A DNA stretch of 64,000 bases, from assembly GCF_000969645.2 (NCBI RefSeq), contig NZ_CP014222.1, forward strand, positions 496,001-560,000, given 5' to 3'. The notes under the pieces were generated by a model. The model did no database searches. It was not told where the DNA came from and saw only the letters and a program-made list of their open reading frames with translations. Shown one piece after another: positions 1 to 8,495 of the stretch. A program made the position numbers and the translations under genes. Source of the stretch: Janthinobacterium sp. B9-8. Its GTDB lineage: Bacteria > Pseudomonadota > Gammaproteobacteria > Burkholderiales > Chitinibacteraceae. The first letter of the stretch is position 1. The number at the start of each line of letters is the position of its first letter.

Positions 1-1
1 T

Positions 2-325
2 CGTAGTGATTTTTCTAATGCAGATTTGACTCAGGCTGAATTTTACTTGTGTATGGCTTTGGGTGCTAATTTCTCAGGTGCAGTATTAAATAATGCAAAA
101 TTTATAGGTGGCGGATTTGAGCAGGTTTGCTTTGCCAATGCAGATCTTCGATCTGCTTCTTTTCTTAAAGACAATATGGGGGGAGAAGTCATTCTATACG
201 GTGCAGACTTTACTAGTACTGTATTGGACGAGGTGACTTTTGATGGTTGTTTGTATGATGCCACGACTATATTTCCAGTTGGGTTTTCTCCTGAGGTGCA
301 TGGGTTATTAAAAATAAATAATTAG
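2..325 (+). CDS. Pentapeptide-repeat protein, C-terminal part (5' end outside window)
   Basis: The frame is open from the first bases of the window to a TAA at 323-325, so the gene starts upstream and only about 107 residues are visible. The visible part carries loosely periodic five-residue units of the A(D/N)LXX or A(N/D)FXX kind (for example SNADL, GANFS, NNAKF, ANADL), typical of the right-handed quadrilateral beta-helix of pentapeptide-repeat proteins. Such proteins are usually cytoplasmic and act as DNA mimics, scaffolds or toxin-associated modules; no specific role can be assigned here. The last 30 residues lack clear repeats and probably form a cap. An in-frame TTG at 26 is not a credible start because the repeat pattern continues upstream of it. 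Confidence 0.7.
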   Translation, partial: RSDFSNADLTQAEFYLCMALGANFSGAVLNNAKFIGGGFEQVCFANADLRSASFLKDNMGGEVILYGADFTSTVLDEVTFDGCLYDATTIFPVGFSPEVHGLLKINN

Positions 326-508
326 CAATTATTACGTACCGGTGTTTGAAAGGGGGGCTGAATAACGGAGCATTCAGAGATGCGTATGAGCTGGTTTTGT
401 GGGGGATTGCGAGCGGCTACGTCGAGAAAATTTCAATAGGTTGATGACAGGGAGAGGTAAAACAGGAAAAGTTTTGCCTAAACCACGGCTGATGAGCGAG
501 GTGTATCA

Positions 509-913
509 ATGAAAATTGCAATGCTAGTGTTAATTTTTTTGAGTTTGATATTTATAAGTGTTATGTATTATTTTTTTAGCTTAGATTTGAGTGTTATTAA
601 CCAATCAAAATACAGAGTGGACCGTGTAGATTGTCAATCAAATTATGGTAAGAGGTGGATTTTTAATAAGATAAATTCAAGTGATTCTCAAAGAAAGTGA
701 CTATGGGTTAAACATGGTTCAGCAATCCAGTGTAAGTTTAGTGTTCAAGGGAACGTCTCAGATCTGAAAGTAGTGGTAGGTTATTTTCACGAGAATAAAG
801 GCTCAATTTCTTTAGTAATAAAAGAAGAAAGCGGTGTTTGGGCAATGGACATTAATGAGTCCGTAGGAAATAAAATAAAACGGCATGAGAAGATAAAAAT
901 ATTGTTTCAGTAA
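509..913 (+). pseudogene. Small membrane-anchored protein gene interrupted by an in-frame TGA
   Basis: An ATG at 509 opens a frame encoding a strongly hydrophobic N-terminal helix (residues about 3-25) followed by a short polar stretch, then TGA at 698-700. The same frame continues without another stop to TAA at 911-913. The downstream part has coding-like composition (alternating hydrophobic and charged beta-strand-like segments, e.g. LKVVVGYFHE). Read through, the product would be about 134 residues: an inner-membrane anchor with a periplasmic domain. I do not recognise the family. The simplest reading is a nonsense mutation of CGA or TGG, or a base-call error. Selenocysteine is unlikely because no SECIS-like hairpin is evident after the TGA. 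Base composition is AT-rich compared with the protease gene downstream. Confidence 0.5.
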
Positions 914-1538
914 TTTTATGTAACGATTGGAGGTCGGTCCTGCAACCAGACAAAATAGTCTTGTAGGGTGGGTTAGTTTTATCAACCCGCGCTGGTAGAT
1001 ATCAGTGTGGAGTGTATGCAGATTGATATGTCTAATAAAATTAATCATATGGTGGATGATGTTTGTGTGTATAGACGTAGAGAAGACGGGTATGGGAACT
1101 AATTATAAATTGTTTTTTTAATTGATAATAAATAATTAAATATCAAATTGACTTTATTTGGCATATTCAATATTAACTCATTCATTGCTCATTTTTTCAA
1201 ACGACGCCAGTGATATTAGGCGTCGCTTCAATCTAGCGTGTATCGCCTAAAGCACAGCATAAAAACATCGCTTGCCAATCCGATTGTGTTGCAAAATGTC
1301 AACGGCATAGTCTTGTTTGAAACAATCTGGTATTTCTGTAATAACAATCACTTAGCTATTTTTAAGCCTAGTTCAGGTGCAGTTTTTGGCTACTTTCTTT
1401 GCGCTTTCTTACATTATATTTCCCCTGTTGCCCTGCGCTGCATTAGGATTTTAAATCACTGCTTGCAGTGCTTGTCATGATTAGGGCTGGAATTTTGCCC
1501 GTCAATCCTCAGCGCATCAGTCAACTACGGGACTGTCT
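914..1538. other. Intergenic region, no convincing gene
   Basis: This 625-base stretch is AT-rich and holds no frame I would defend. It contains a partial copy of the GTAGGGTGGGTT repeat at about 963-986, and a small hairpin (CGACGCC at 1202-1208 pairing with GGCGTCG at 1219-1225, with an A-rich flank that would serve as a weak terminator on the minus strand). The promoter of the protease gene at 1539 must lie in the last part. An 80-codon open frame at 1238-1480 was judged spurious. Confidence 0.4.
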
Positions 1539-3362
1539 ATGAAGCAAAAAACTCTGGCAACGGCGGTTAGCCTTGCCCTCTCTCTGCTTGTTCTTGATGC
1601 TTACAGTGCCACGCCGGTTCAGGATCGTTATTACCCGCTCACTCCGGGTGATCCTTTGCTTAGCCAGCAATGGTTTTTGCAAAATACGGGGCAGAATGCT
1701 TTTTCTAAATCGGGTGGTGTGCCCGGTATGGATTTGAATTTAGATTTCACTACTCAGCGCGGTATTCGTGGTGCTGGGGTGACGATTGCTGTGATTGATG
1801 ATGGTCTGGAAATTAAGCACCCCGATCTGGCAGCAAATATTAAGCGTGGCTCTAAGAATTTTGTAACGGGATCGGATGATCCAAGTCCGGATAGCCCGCA
1901 CAATGCTCACGGTACTGCTGTGGCAGGGATTGCAGCAGCGGTGGGTTTTAATGGCATTGGTGGCCGGGGTGTTGCACCTAAAGCGGGCTTAAAAGGCTAT
2001 AACTGGCTGCTGAATCAGTCATTCGAGGGCTTTTTGCATTCGCATGGCAAGCTGCCGGGCGATCCGCCATTGCAGGCGCATACTGATTCGCGGGTATTTA
2101 ATCAGAGCTATGGCTCGCCTTCGCTTGCATCCAATAATGGCGATGTAGCCAGCAATTTGCAGCTGCAATTAGAAGAGCAGGTGTATGAAGAAGTGACCCG
2201 CCATAGCCACTGGGGCCGTGGTGCCTGGTTTGTAAAATCTGCGGGTAATGATTATCAAGCGGTGAGCGTATCTTTAGATGATGGCTCGCCTGCTTACTTG
2301 TTGCCTTTTGTGCGTGGCAATGATGGCTTGCCAATGCAGGATGCCGGCCTTGATCCTACTAATTCTAATTACTGGAACATCGTTGTTTCTGCCATGAATG
2401 CTAGCGGCGTGCGCTCGTCCTATTCCACCGTTGGGGCGAGTGTTTTGCTGACGGCTCCAGGCGGTGAGTATGGTACGGATTCTCCCGCCATGGTCACCAC
2501 TGATCTGACAAGCTGCGAAAGTGGCTGGAATATCAAAGGCGATAGCAGCACAACGTTGCATGGTGGCAATGCGATTGATCCAAATTGCAATTACACCTCG
2601 CGCATGAATGGCACATCGTCTGCGGCACCGGTTACATCGGGCGCACTGGCCTTGGTGGCATCGGCCAACCCGGCTTTAAACTGGCGTGATATTCGCCATA
2701 TTCTGATTAAAACCGCGCGTAAAGTAGATGCTAGTCAGCCGGGTGTGCAATTGAGCTTTAATGGCAAGGATGGGGTAGCCCAAAAGTATCTGGCGATTCC
2801 GGGCTGGCAAAAAAATGCGGCGGGTTATTCATTCCATAATTTCTATGGTTTTGGCCTGATTGATGTGGATCGCGCAGTGGAAGCGGCCTTGTCTTATGCT
2901 CGCCCCTTACCAGCGCTTGAAATCAGCGACTGGAAGCAGATTGATGCAAATGTCAGCATCCCGGATGCCAGTGTAAAGGGGGCAGAAAGCAGCTATCAGC
3001 AGTATGAAAATTCGACAGTTGAAGCGGTGCAAGTGCGCTTGAATATTGATCACGGGCGGGCTAAAGATTTGTCGGTGGAGCTGATTTCGCCATCGGGCAC
3101 ACGCAGTGTGATTTTATCTGCGCGTACCGGCTTGGTGCTTGAATCCAAAGGCTTTACCGAGCAAAGGCTTTTATCTCATCACTTCTACGGTGAAAAGGCG
3201 AAGGGACAATGGAAGCTGCGCGTGATTGATACCAATGGCGCTAATGCACCATATAACGTGTTGATTCCTAACCCGCGTAGTGTTGAAACGGTAGATCAAG
3301 CTAATAACAGCCAGGATGGTTTCTTAAAATCGTGGTCCATCCGCTTTATCGGGCATAAATAA
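1539..3362 (+). CDS. Secreted kexin-like subtilisin-family serine protease (S8, ASP-type) with P domain
   Basis: This is a 607-residue protein with a Sec signal peptide (residues 1 to about 23, ending YSA). The subtilase catalytic triad is visible: Asp87 in AVIDDG, His124 in AHGTAVAG and Ser360 in NGTSSAAP. The C-terminal 130 residues form a beta-rich P (proprotein convertase) domain, with typical patches such as LSVELISPSGT and GQWKLRVID. Catalysis starts almost directly after the signal peptide, with no room for the usual inhibitory prodomain. The next gene, 10 bases downstream, encodes a prodomain-like protein. This is the arrangement described for Aeromonas sobria serine protease (ASP) and its chaperone ORF2, which I infer to be the closest functional model. 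Expected location: periplasm, then secreted. Start chosen at 1539 because it gives a perfect signal peptide. Confidence 0.92.
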   Translation: MKQKTLATAVSLALSLLVLDAYSATPVQDRYYPLTPGDPLLSQQWFLQNTGQNAFSKSGGVPGMDLNLDFTTQRGIRGAGVTIAVIDDGLEIKHPDLAANIKRGSKNFVTGSDDPSPDSPHNAHGTAVAGIAAAVGFNGIGGRGVAPKAGLKGYNWLLNQSFEGFLHSHGKLPGDPPLQAHTDSRVFNQSYGSPSLASNNGDVASNLQLQLEEQVYEEVTRHSHWGRGAWFVKSAGNDYQAVSVSLDDGSPAYLLPFVRGNDGLPMQDAGLDPTNSNYWNIVVSAMNASGVRSSYSTVGASVLLTAPGGEYGTDSPAMVTTDLTSCESGWNIKGDSSTTLHGGNAIDPNCNYTSRMNGTSSAAPVTSGALALVASANPALNWRDIRHILIKTARKVDASQPGVQLSFNGKDGVAQKYLAIPGWQKNAAGYSFHNFYGFGLIDVDRAVEAALSYARPLPALEISDWKQIDANVSIPDASVKGAESSYQQYENSTVEAVQVRLNIDHGRAKDLSVELISPSGTRSVILSARTGLVLESKGFTEQRLLSHHFYGEKAKGQWKLRVIDTNGANAPYNVLIPNPRSVETVDQANNSQDGFLKSWSIRFIGHK

Positions 3363-3372
3363 GGAGCCGAAT

Positions 3373-3861
3373 ATGAATCGTTATTCAATCATCTTGCTAT
3401 CTGCATTGTGCACAGCCAATGTGGCCGTAATTGCCGCACCTTCTGTTTTGCTGCCGCCTGTAAGTGGTGAAGCGGTGCAAGTGAATGGCAAAACGTATTT
3501 TAAGCAGGGCAATACAGCGTCTGCGCCAGCGGCTTCGCTCGCTTCTGAGCCACAGATTATTCGCCGGATGGCGGCAGAGCCAGAAGCAGGGCTGTATGCG
3601 GGCGATGTGCTCGGCTCTGCGCAGGAGCGCTTGCCTGCTACGGTGAGTGGCGCAGTTTTATTGCAGCTGAAAAATGCGGTGGATGAGCAGGCGCTTGTCA
3701 GCCAGTACGGCTTGAGCGTTAAATTTCGCACTCAATCCGTATTATTGCTGCAAGCTGCACCAGGGGCAGAGCTATTGCAATTGCTGGCCCAGCTGCAAGC
3801 TGATCAGCGTGTTAGCCGCGCAGAGCTGGAGTTAGTACGTAATAAAGCGCTTACTCAGTAA
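3373..3861 (+). CDS. Secreted prodomain-like external chaperone of the upstream subtilase (ASP ORF2-like)
   Basis: This is a 162-residue protein with a signal peptide (ending VIAA near residue 22). A strong AAGGAG ribosome site at 3361-3366 overlaps the end of the protease gene, so the two are almost certainly cotranscribed. The C-terminal half, from about residue 88, reads like a subtilase N-terminal prodomain (inhibitor I9 or fervidolysin prodomain type): LQLKNAVDEQALVSQYGL, then a VLLLQAAPGAE strand, then LQADQRVSRAELE, which matches the usual LRADPRVEYAEPN ending. A stand-alone prodomain would fold, inhibit or escort the protease in trans, as ORF2 does for Aeromonas ASP. The function is inferred from position and family resemblance. 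Confidence 0.75.
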   Translation: MNRYSIILLSALCTANVAVIAAPSVLLPPVSGEAVQVNGKTYFKQGNTASAPAASLASEPQIIRRMAAEPEAGLYAGDVLGSAQERLPATVSGAVLLQLKNAVDEQALVSQYGLSVKFRTQSVLLLQAAPGAELLQLLAQLQADQRVSRAELELVRNKALTQ

Positions 3862-3868
3862 GCTGGTT

Positions 3869-3897
3869 GCCGCCTCAGCGGCAATCGCTGGGGCGGC
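3869..3897 (+). terminator. Strong hairpin after the protease/chaperone pair
   Basis: GCCGCC at 3869-3874 pairs with GGCGGC at 3892-3897, and an inner stem pairs CAGCG (3876-3880) with CGCTG (3886-3890). It lies 8 bases after the stop of the chaperone gene. The downstream U-tract is weak (TATTTATAG), so termination rather than mRNA 3' stabilisation is not certain. Confidence 0.5.
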
Positions 3898-3983
3898 TAT
3901 TTATAGTGGACAAAGCTTATCGTCATGAGTATGTCATCGTAGTTGGCTAGATTGGCTTACCTTTCATTTTCGATACCCTATCT

Positions 3984-5126
3984 ATGTTGCCTATTAAATT
4001 AACAACGCTGTCTACCGCTACATTATTTGCTATCGCACTGGGCCTTACAGCATGCGGTGGCGATGATGCCGATCCATTGCCAGTGATTACGCAAGCAGTG
4101 GCAACACCTCTTCCGGCCAAGTTAGTGATTGGCCATCGCGGCGCATCGGCTTTGCGCCCGGAGCACACGCTTGCGGCTTATACCAAGGCGATTGAAGCGG
4201 GCGCTGATGTGATCGAGCCTGATTTGGTGAGCACTAAAGATGGCGTATTAGTAGCAAGGCATGAGAATGAAATCTCCGGCACCACCAATGTGGCAGATAA
4301 GCCCGAGTTTGCTGCTCGCAAAAAAACTAAAAAAATTGATAATGTAGATTACACCGGCTGGTTTACCGAAGACTTTACTTTAGCCGAGCTAAAAACACTG
4401 CGAGCCAAAGAGCGTATTCCGGCTAATCGACCGGAAAACACCAAATACGATGGACAATTTGAAATACCTACATTGCAAGAAGTGATTGATCTGGCGAAAG
4501 CCAAGACTAAAGAAACCGGCCGCACGATTGGCATTTACCCTGAAACCAAGCACCCTAGTTATTTTAAGTCGATTAGCCTTCCGCTTGAAAAACGCTTGGT
4601 GGACATGCTGCATGCCAATGGCTATAAGGGCAAAACTGCGCCGGTGTTTATTCAGTCTTTTGAAGTGGCTAATCTTAAAGAAATCCGCACTCTGACTGAT
4701 TTGCCGATTGTTCAGCTTTTGTCGGCCGCTGGCCAGCCAGAGGATTTTCGCCTAGCCGGGGATAAGCGCAGCTATGCAGATATTGCCACTGCTGCTGGCT
4801 TAAAAGAAGTCGCTAAGTATGCCAATGGTGTTGGCCCGTCTAAAGACATGATTATTCCACGCGATGCCAATAATAATTTGGGCACACCGACTAGCTTGGT
4901 AAAAGACGCGCATGCTGCCAATTTAGTTTTGCATCCTTATACCTTCCGCCCGGAAAACCCATTTTTGCCGGCTAATTTGCGCAAAGGCGATGTTAAATCG
5001 CTGAGCGAGCGCGGCGATTTGGCAGCAGAGCTTACGGTATTTCTGCAAGCAGGGATTGATGGTTTCTTTACCGATGATCCATCAATTGGCCGTGCGGCAT
5101 TAGATGCTTATTTAGGAAAAAAATAA
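3984..5126 (+). CDS. glpQ: Periplasmic glycerophosphodiester phosphodiesterase, lipoprotein form
   Basis: A 380-residue protein hydrolysing glycerophosphodiesters to glycerol-3-phosphate and an alcohol. The GDPD signature is clear: GHRGASALRPEHTLAAY near residue 50, then GADVIEPDL with the acidic metal ligands, and ARHE shortly after. The C-terminus carries the usual GIDGFFTDDP. Length and layout match periplasmic GlpQ rather than the shorter cytoplasmic UgpQ. The N-terminus is a signal peptide ending in a lipobox (GLTAC, Cys24), so the enzyme is probably membrane-tethered in the periplasm, whereas E. coli GlpQ is soluble. No glpT neighbour is present; the gene appears monocistronic between two terminators. 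Confidence 0.93.
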   Translation: MLPIKLTTLSTATLFAIALGLTACGGDDADPLPVITQAVATPLPAKLVIGHRGASALRPEHTLAAYTKAIEAGADVIEPDLVSTKDGVLVARHENEISGTTNVADKPEFAARKKTKKIDNVDYTGWFTEDFTLAELKTLRAKERIPANRPENTKYDGQFEIPTLQEVIDLAKAKTKETGRTIGIYPETKHPSYFKSISLPLEKRLVDMLHANGYKGKTAPVFIQSFEVANLKEIRTLTDLPIVQLLSAAGQPEDFRLAGDKRSYADIATAAGLKEVAKYANGVGPSKDMIIPRDANNNLGTPTSLVKDAHAANLVLHPYTFRPENPFLPANLRKGDVKSLSERGDLAAELTVFLQAGIDGFFTDDPSIGRAALDAYLGKK

Positions 5127-5204
5127 TCTAAGCGTCAAGATGGCATTTAATGAGGAAGATTACAAAAGCATAAATTACTTTTTGAAGCGCAAATAAAAAG
5201 GCTG

Positions 5205-5228
5205 CACCGAGAGGTGTTGCCTTTTTTA
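5205..5228 (+). terminator. Rho-independent terminator after glpQ
   Basis: AAAAAGGC...CACC, a GAGA tetraloop, then GGTG...GCCTTTTTT: a hairpin with a small internal bulge followed by six T residues, about 80 bases after the glpQ stop codon. Confidence 0.8.
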
Positions 5229-5349
5229 TTAAACAATTCTCGCAAAATAAATGGGCGATCTGTTATGCATTTTTAAGTGGCATTGTAATTACATAAGAAT
5301 GATTTTTATATTACAATATGCTAATGTTTATGCTGTTCAGGGATTTTCA

Positions 5350-5826
5350 ATGCTTCGTGCTGCCTTTTTAAGTTTATGCCTGATATTTTTGGGCTCTACA
5401 GCGATTGCAAAGACCGATGAAATTATCCTTACAGTAAGTGGTAAAGCGGGCGTAGCTCCCGTAATTAAATTAAATGATGTAAGCTTTGCCAAAATACCGC
5501 ATATCAGCATGACCGTACTTACTCCTTGGTATCCCACCCCCCAAAATTTTGAAGGCCCGCTGCTTCGTGATGTGCTAAAACTGGCTGGCATAAATGATGG
5601 CAATATTAAATTAATCGCACTCAATGATTATGCAATATCAATTCCCGTGAGCGATGCATTGCAATACGATGTGATTTTAGCCCGCAAGCGAAATGGAAAA
5701 ATCATGTCGGTGCGCGATAAAGGGCCGTTGTTTTTAATTTATCCATTTCATCAGCATAAAGAACTAATCAGCACGCAATATTTTCGCCGCTGCAGCTGGC
5801 AATTAAATAGCATTAAGGCGGAATAA
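5350..5826 (+). CDS. Periplasmic SUOX-fold (Oxidored_molyb-like) single-domain protein, copy 1
   Basis: A 158-residue secreted protein with a signal peptide ending STAIA near residue 19. The ATG at 5350 is chosen over upstream in-frame codons from 5251 because only it starts the signal peptide. The body resembles the sulfite-oxidase/YedY molybdopterin-binding fold: GPLLRDVLKLAGI, ALNDYAISIPVSDA, then VRDKGPLFLIYP. It is much shorter than a true molybdoenzyme and I cannot find the cysteine that would coordinate molybdenum in the usual place. It ends 2 bases before a hybrid histidine kinase gene, so it is translationally coupled to it. I infer a role as a periplasmic ligand-binding or redox partner of that kinase. 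A paralogue lies at 30176-30670 beside another signalling protein. Confidence 0.75.
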   Translation: MLRAAFLSLCLIFLGSTAIAKTDEIILTVSGKAGVAPVIKLNDVSFAKIPHISMTVLTPWYPTPQNFEGPLLRDVLKLAGINDGNIKLIALNDYAISIPVSDALQYDVILARKRNGKIMSVRDKGPLFLIYPFHQHKELISTQYFRRCSWQLNSIKAE

Positions 5827-5828
5827 TT

Positions 5829-7946
5829 ATGACCCGGTTCAGAATTATTTTAAGCGCAATTTGTATTGTTCTGCTGATGAATTTTAGCTTGATTGTGCAT
5901 TTTGAATTAGAGCAAAAAAGAGAATTAGACCGGGCTAATCAATTTGGGATGGATAACCAGCTCTGGCAGTTTTTTCAGTTGAGTAATGAATATTATCGTT
6001 TACGCGAGGTTGTGCAGTATGGTGATCGGCGTCAGCTGGATAATGTGAATTTTCGTTTTGATATTTACTTTAGTCGGATTGATAGTTTTTCAAAAAATGA
6101 AATTGAATCTTCTGTTCTATTTAAAGATAAAAAATTACAATTAAAACTACTGATGCCCTTGGTTGATTTTATTCACAGCAGTGAAAAAAAGTTAAACAAA
6201 GGTTTTTCTTCTGAAAAAGAATGGTATCTTTTTCAATATGAAACTAAGCAACAGCAAGATGCTGTAAATAATCTGATTCAGGAAGCCAGAACACAGGAGG
6301 CAAAAGCAGTTGATGAATATCGGAAAAACATTACTCACTGGGGCGAATTGAGAATACTGCTCGCCACCACACAAATCTTGCTGTTAATTATTTTTGCTTC
6401 TCTGGGTATTTATGCCTTATGGAAATCAGAACAAAACCGTAAAAAATTAGCTGAGCTGGCAGAAACACTGGTAGAAGCAAGGCAGCAGGCAGAAATAGCA
6501 AATGCAACTAAAAGCCGTTTTTTAGCACATATTAGTCATGAGATTCGTACACCATTGACTTCTATTCTGGGCTATGCGGATCGCCTATTACATAATAAAA
6601 ATTTAGCTTCAAACGAAAAACGTGAGATTGGCTATATTGCAAATAGCGGCACGCATTTATTAAGCCTGCTTAATAATGTATTAGATTTGTCAAAATCAGA
6701 GCAGAATAAAATATTGCTGATTATTGAAACGATTAACTTAAAAATGCTAAAAGTAGAATTAGAAACCATGTTCAGCATGATGGCGAAGGAAAGAGGTGTC
6801 ATCTTTAATGTGGTTTTAGCGGCAGATCTTCCTGTTCATTTAAGCCTTGATGCAGGTAAATTGCGGCAGATTCTGATTAATTTATTAGGCAACAGCCTTA
6901 AATTTACTCAAAATGGCACAATTACTCTAACGCTCTACGGTGAGTCCTTAAGACATTGTTATTTACTGCACGCTGTGGTGGCTGATAGTGGTTGCGGTAT
7001 TAAAAAAGAAGATCACCCTCGCATTTTTTCTCCTTTTGAGCAAAGCAAAGAAGGCCAATTAGCGGGCGGAACAGGGTTGGGTTTATCATTAAGCCGTGAT
7101 TACGCACGCCTTATGCAGGGCGATATTACTTTTATCAGTGAAGAGGGCAAGGGAAGCGAGTTTATTGTGTCGATAGAAACGCAGCCTGTTGTGGTTTCTG
7201 CCGCTCCTGAGCAGCTTATTCGGCCTAAGCCACAATCTTTGCTTGGGCAAACTATTCTGGTGGTTGAAGATGAAATTATTAACCGTGAAATGATCTGCGG
7301 TATTTTGCAAGATTTCGGTGCTCATACGATTGAGGCAAAAAATGGCTTAGATGCCATTATGCAAGTGAACCGGTACTCAGGCATTGATAGCATTATCATG
7401 GATTATCAAATGCCAGAAATGGATGGAATGACTGCTGCCGGTATTTTGCGAGAGCAAAAATGGAAGAAACCCATTTATCTTGTTTCTGCCAGCCCTTTAG
7501 AAGAGTTGCAAAAAGCTGCTGGCTTTAGTGCATTTAGTGCGCATTTAAGAAAACCATTTAAAATAAATGAATTGATTAAACTGCTGGGTCACCGTCAGGA
7601 GTGCCACTTTAATCTGAATAAAGTGCTGCTTAATCATCATTCGGCCATTAAAGCACTGGGCTTTAAATTAGATCGCTATTTAGTATTAAGCCAGAAAGGG
7701 TTGAATCGGATTGCCGAGTTAGAAGTGCTTTATCAAACGGCACTCGATCAGAAAGCAGGGCAGGATGCGGTGCGTTATGCACATAGCGCCAAAGGAATTG
7801 CCTTGCAAATTGGTGCAGAAACGCTAGGCGAGCATTGGGCCATGCTGGAAGCCCAGCCTAAAAAAAGTGAAGTAATCAAATTAAGCCAGATTCGCCAGGA
7901 TACACAGAATGAATTAGAAAAACTGCAATCTATCCCGGCCAATTGA
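5829..7946 (+). CDS. Hybrid sensor histidine kinase with receiver and Hpt domains
   Basis: A 705-residue inner-membrane phosphorelay protein. TM1 is at about residues 5-25, followed by a 145-residue periplasmic sensor region with no recognised domain and TM2 at about 175-197. HisKA has the phospho-accepting His237 (in SHEIRTPL). HATPase_c shows ILINLLGNSLKF and GTGLGLSLS. The receiver domain (from about residue 474) has the phospho-Asp at 525 in MDYQMPEMDG. A C-terminal Hpt-like domain has His652 in AHSAKGIAL. The full relay His-Asp-His is therefore present in one chain (BarA/ArcB-like). No cognate output regulator lies next to it, so it probably feeds an unlinked response regulator. Coupled to the SUOX-fold gene 2 bases upstream. 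Confidence 0.93.
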   Translation: MTRFRIILSAICIVLLMNFSLIVHFELEQKRELDRANQFGMDNQLWQFFQLSNEYYRLREVVQYGDRRQLDNVNFRFDIYFSRIDSFSKNEIESSVLFKDKKLQLKLLMPLVDFIHSSEKKLNKGFSSEKEWYLFQYETKQQQDAVNNLIQEARTQEAKAVDEYRKNITHWGELRILLATTQILLLIIFASLGIYALWKSEQNRKKLAELAETLVEARQQAEIANATKSRFLAHISHEIRTPLTSILGYADRLLHNKNLASNEKREIGYIANSGTHLLSLLNNVLDLSKSEQNKILLIIETINLKMLKVELETMFSMMAKERGVIFNVVLAADLPVHLSLDAGKLRQILINLLGNSLKFTQNGTITLTLYGESLRHCYLLHAVVADSGCGIKKEDHPRIFSPFEQSKEGQLAGGTGLGLSLSRDYARLMQGDITFISEEGKGSEFIVSIETQPVVVSAAPEQLIRPKPQSLLGQTILVVEDEIINREMICGILQDFGAHTIEAKNGLDAIMQVNRYSGIDSIIMDYQMPEMDGMTAAGILREQKWKKPIYLVSASPLEELQKAAGFSAFSAHLRKPFKINELIKLLGHRQECHFNLNKVLLNHHSAIKALGFKLDRYLVLSQKGLNRIAELEVLYQTALDQKAGQDAVRYAHSAKGIALQIGAETLGEHWAMLEAQPKKSEVIKLSQIRQDTQNELEKLQSIPAN

Positions 7947-7973
7947 TTGGCTTAGCAGTACACGCTAAGCAAC

Positions 7974-8252
7974 TTAGCTGCCAATTAAATGACGTGGCTG
8001 ATTATTCATGCTAAAAACAGCACTCTGCTCTGATTGCGAAAGGTGTGCGTTGTTTGCAAAAACAAAGCGGCTATTTTGTAAGGCTTGAATAACCACCGTA
8101 TCTGTACCCTCGATCTGCCATTTTTGCCCGCATTCCAAAATAACATCACGCCCATCGTGGCTAAGCCAGATTTGGCCTGCAGCACAATGAATCCATGTTT
8201 TGATGGCCCGGATAGAAAATACTTCTGCGGCTTTTAGATGAGTAATTTGCAT
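7974..8252 (-). CDS. DUF2917 family protein
   Basis: A roughly 92-residue cytoplasmic protein of the DUF2917 family, common in betaproteobacteria and of unknown function. The recognisable core is the tryptophan-rich cupin-like segment WIHCAAGQIWLSHDGRDVIL followed by a GQKWQIEG turn. The ATG at 8252 is preferred to the one at 8270 because GAGGG sits a few bases upstream of it. Convergent with the histidine kinase; a small unlabelled hairpin (GCTTAGC / GCTAAGC, 7950-7970) separates them. Confidence 0.7.
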   Translation of the reverse strand: MQITHLKAAEVFSIRAIKTWIHCAAGQIWLSHDGRDVILECGQKWQIEGTDTVVIQALQNSRFVFANNAHLSQSEQSAVFSMNNQPRHLIGS

Positions 8253-8495
8253 GATGCCCTCGACGTTCACCGAATTACATCACTATACGAGGGTTGATAC
8301 TTTGCGTTTAGTCACAAATTGCCACTGATTTAATCGTACATATTGGCAATTTATGCAATTGTAATGCTGAGTTTAAGTAGGTTCTGTGTGTTTTTGTCGC
8401 TCGCTGTTTGGTTTCGGCGCATTCTTTTTTATTAATGTCCCTCAGCGTAGTTGTTCACCGTGATTCAATATTTGGGGTTTTCTTTGCCACGCTTT

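Noticed and set aside
325..508. Possible coding remnant (short open frame reading GAFRDAYELVLWGIASGYVEK) between the first two genes
   Set aside because: No start codon, under 40 codons, and no family that I can name; not enough to call a pseudogene.
509..913. Selenoprotein reading of the in-frame TGA
   Set aside because: No SECIS-like hairpin seen after the TGA, and no Sec-family resemblance; nonsense mutation or base-call error is simpler.
1238..1480. 80-codon open frame upstream of the protease gene
   Set aside because: Low-complexity composition, no ribosome site, no family resemblance; lies in an AT-rich promoter region.
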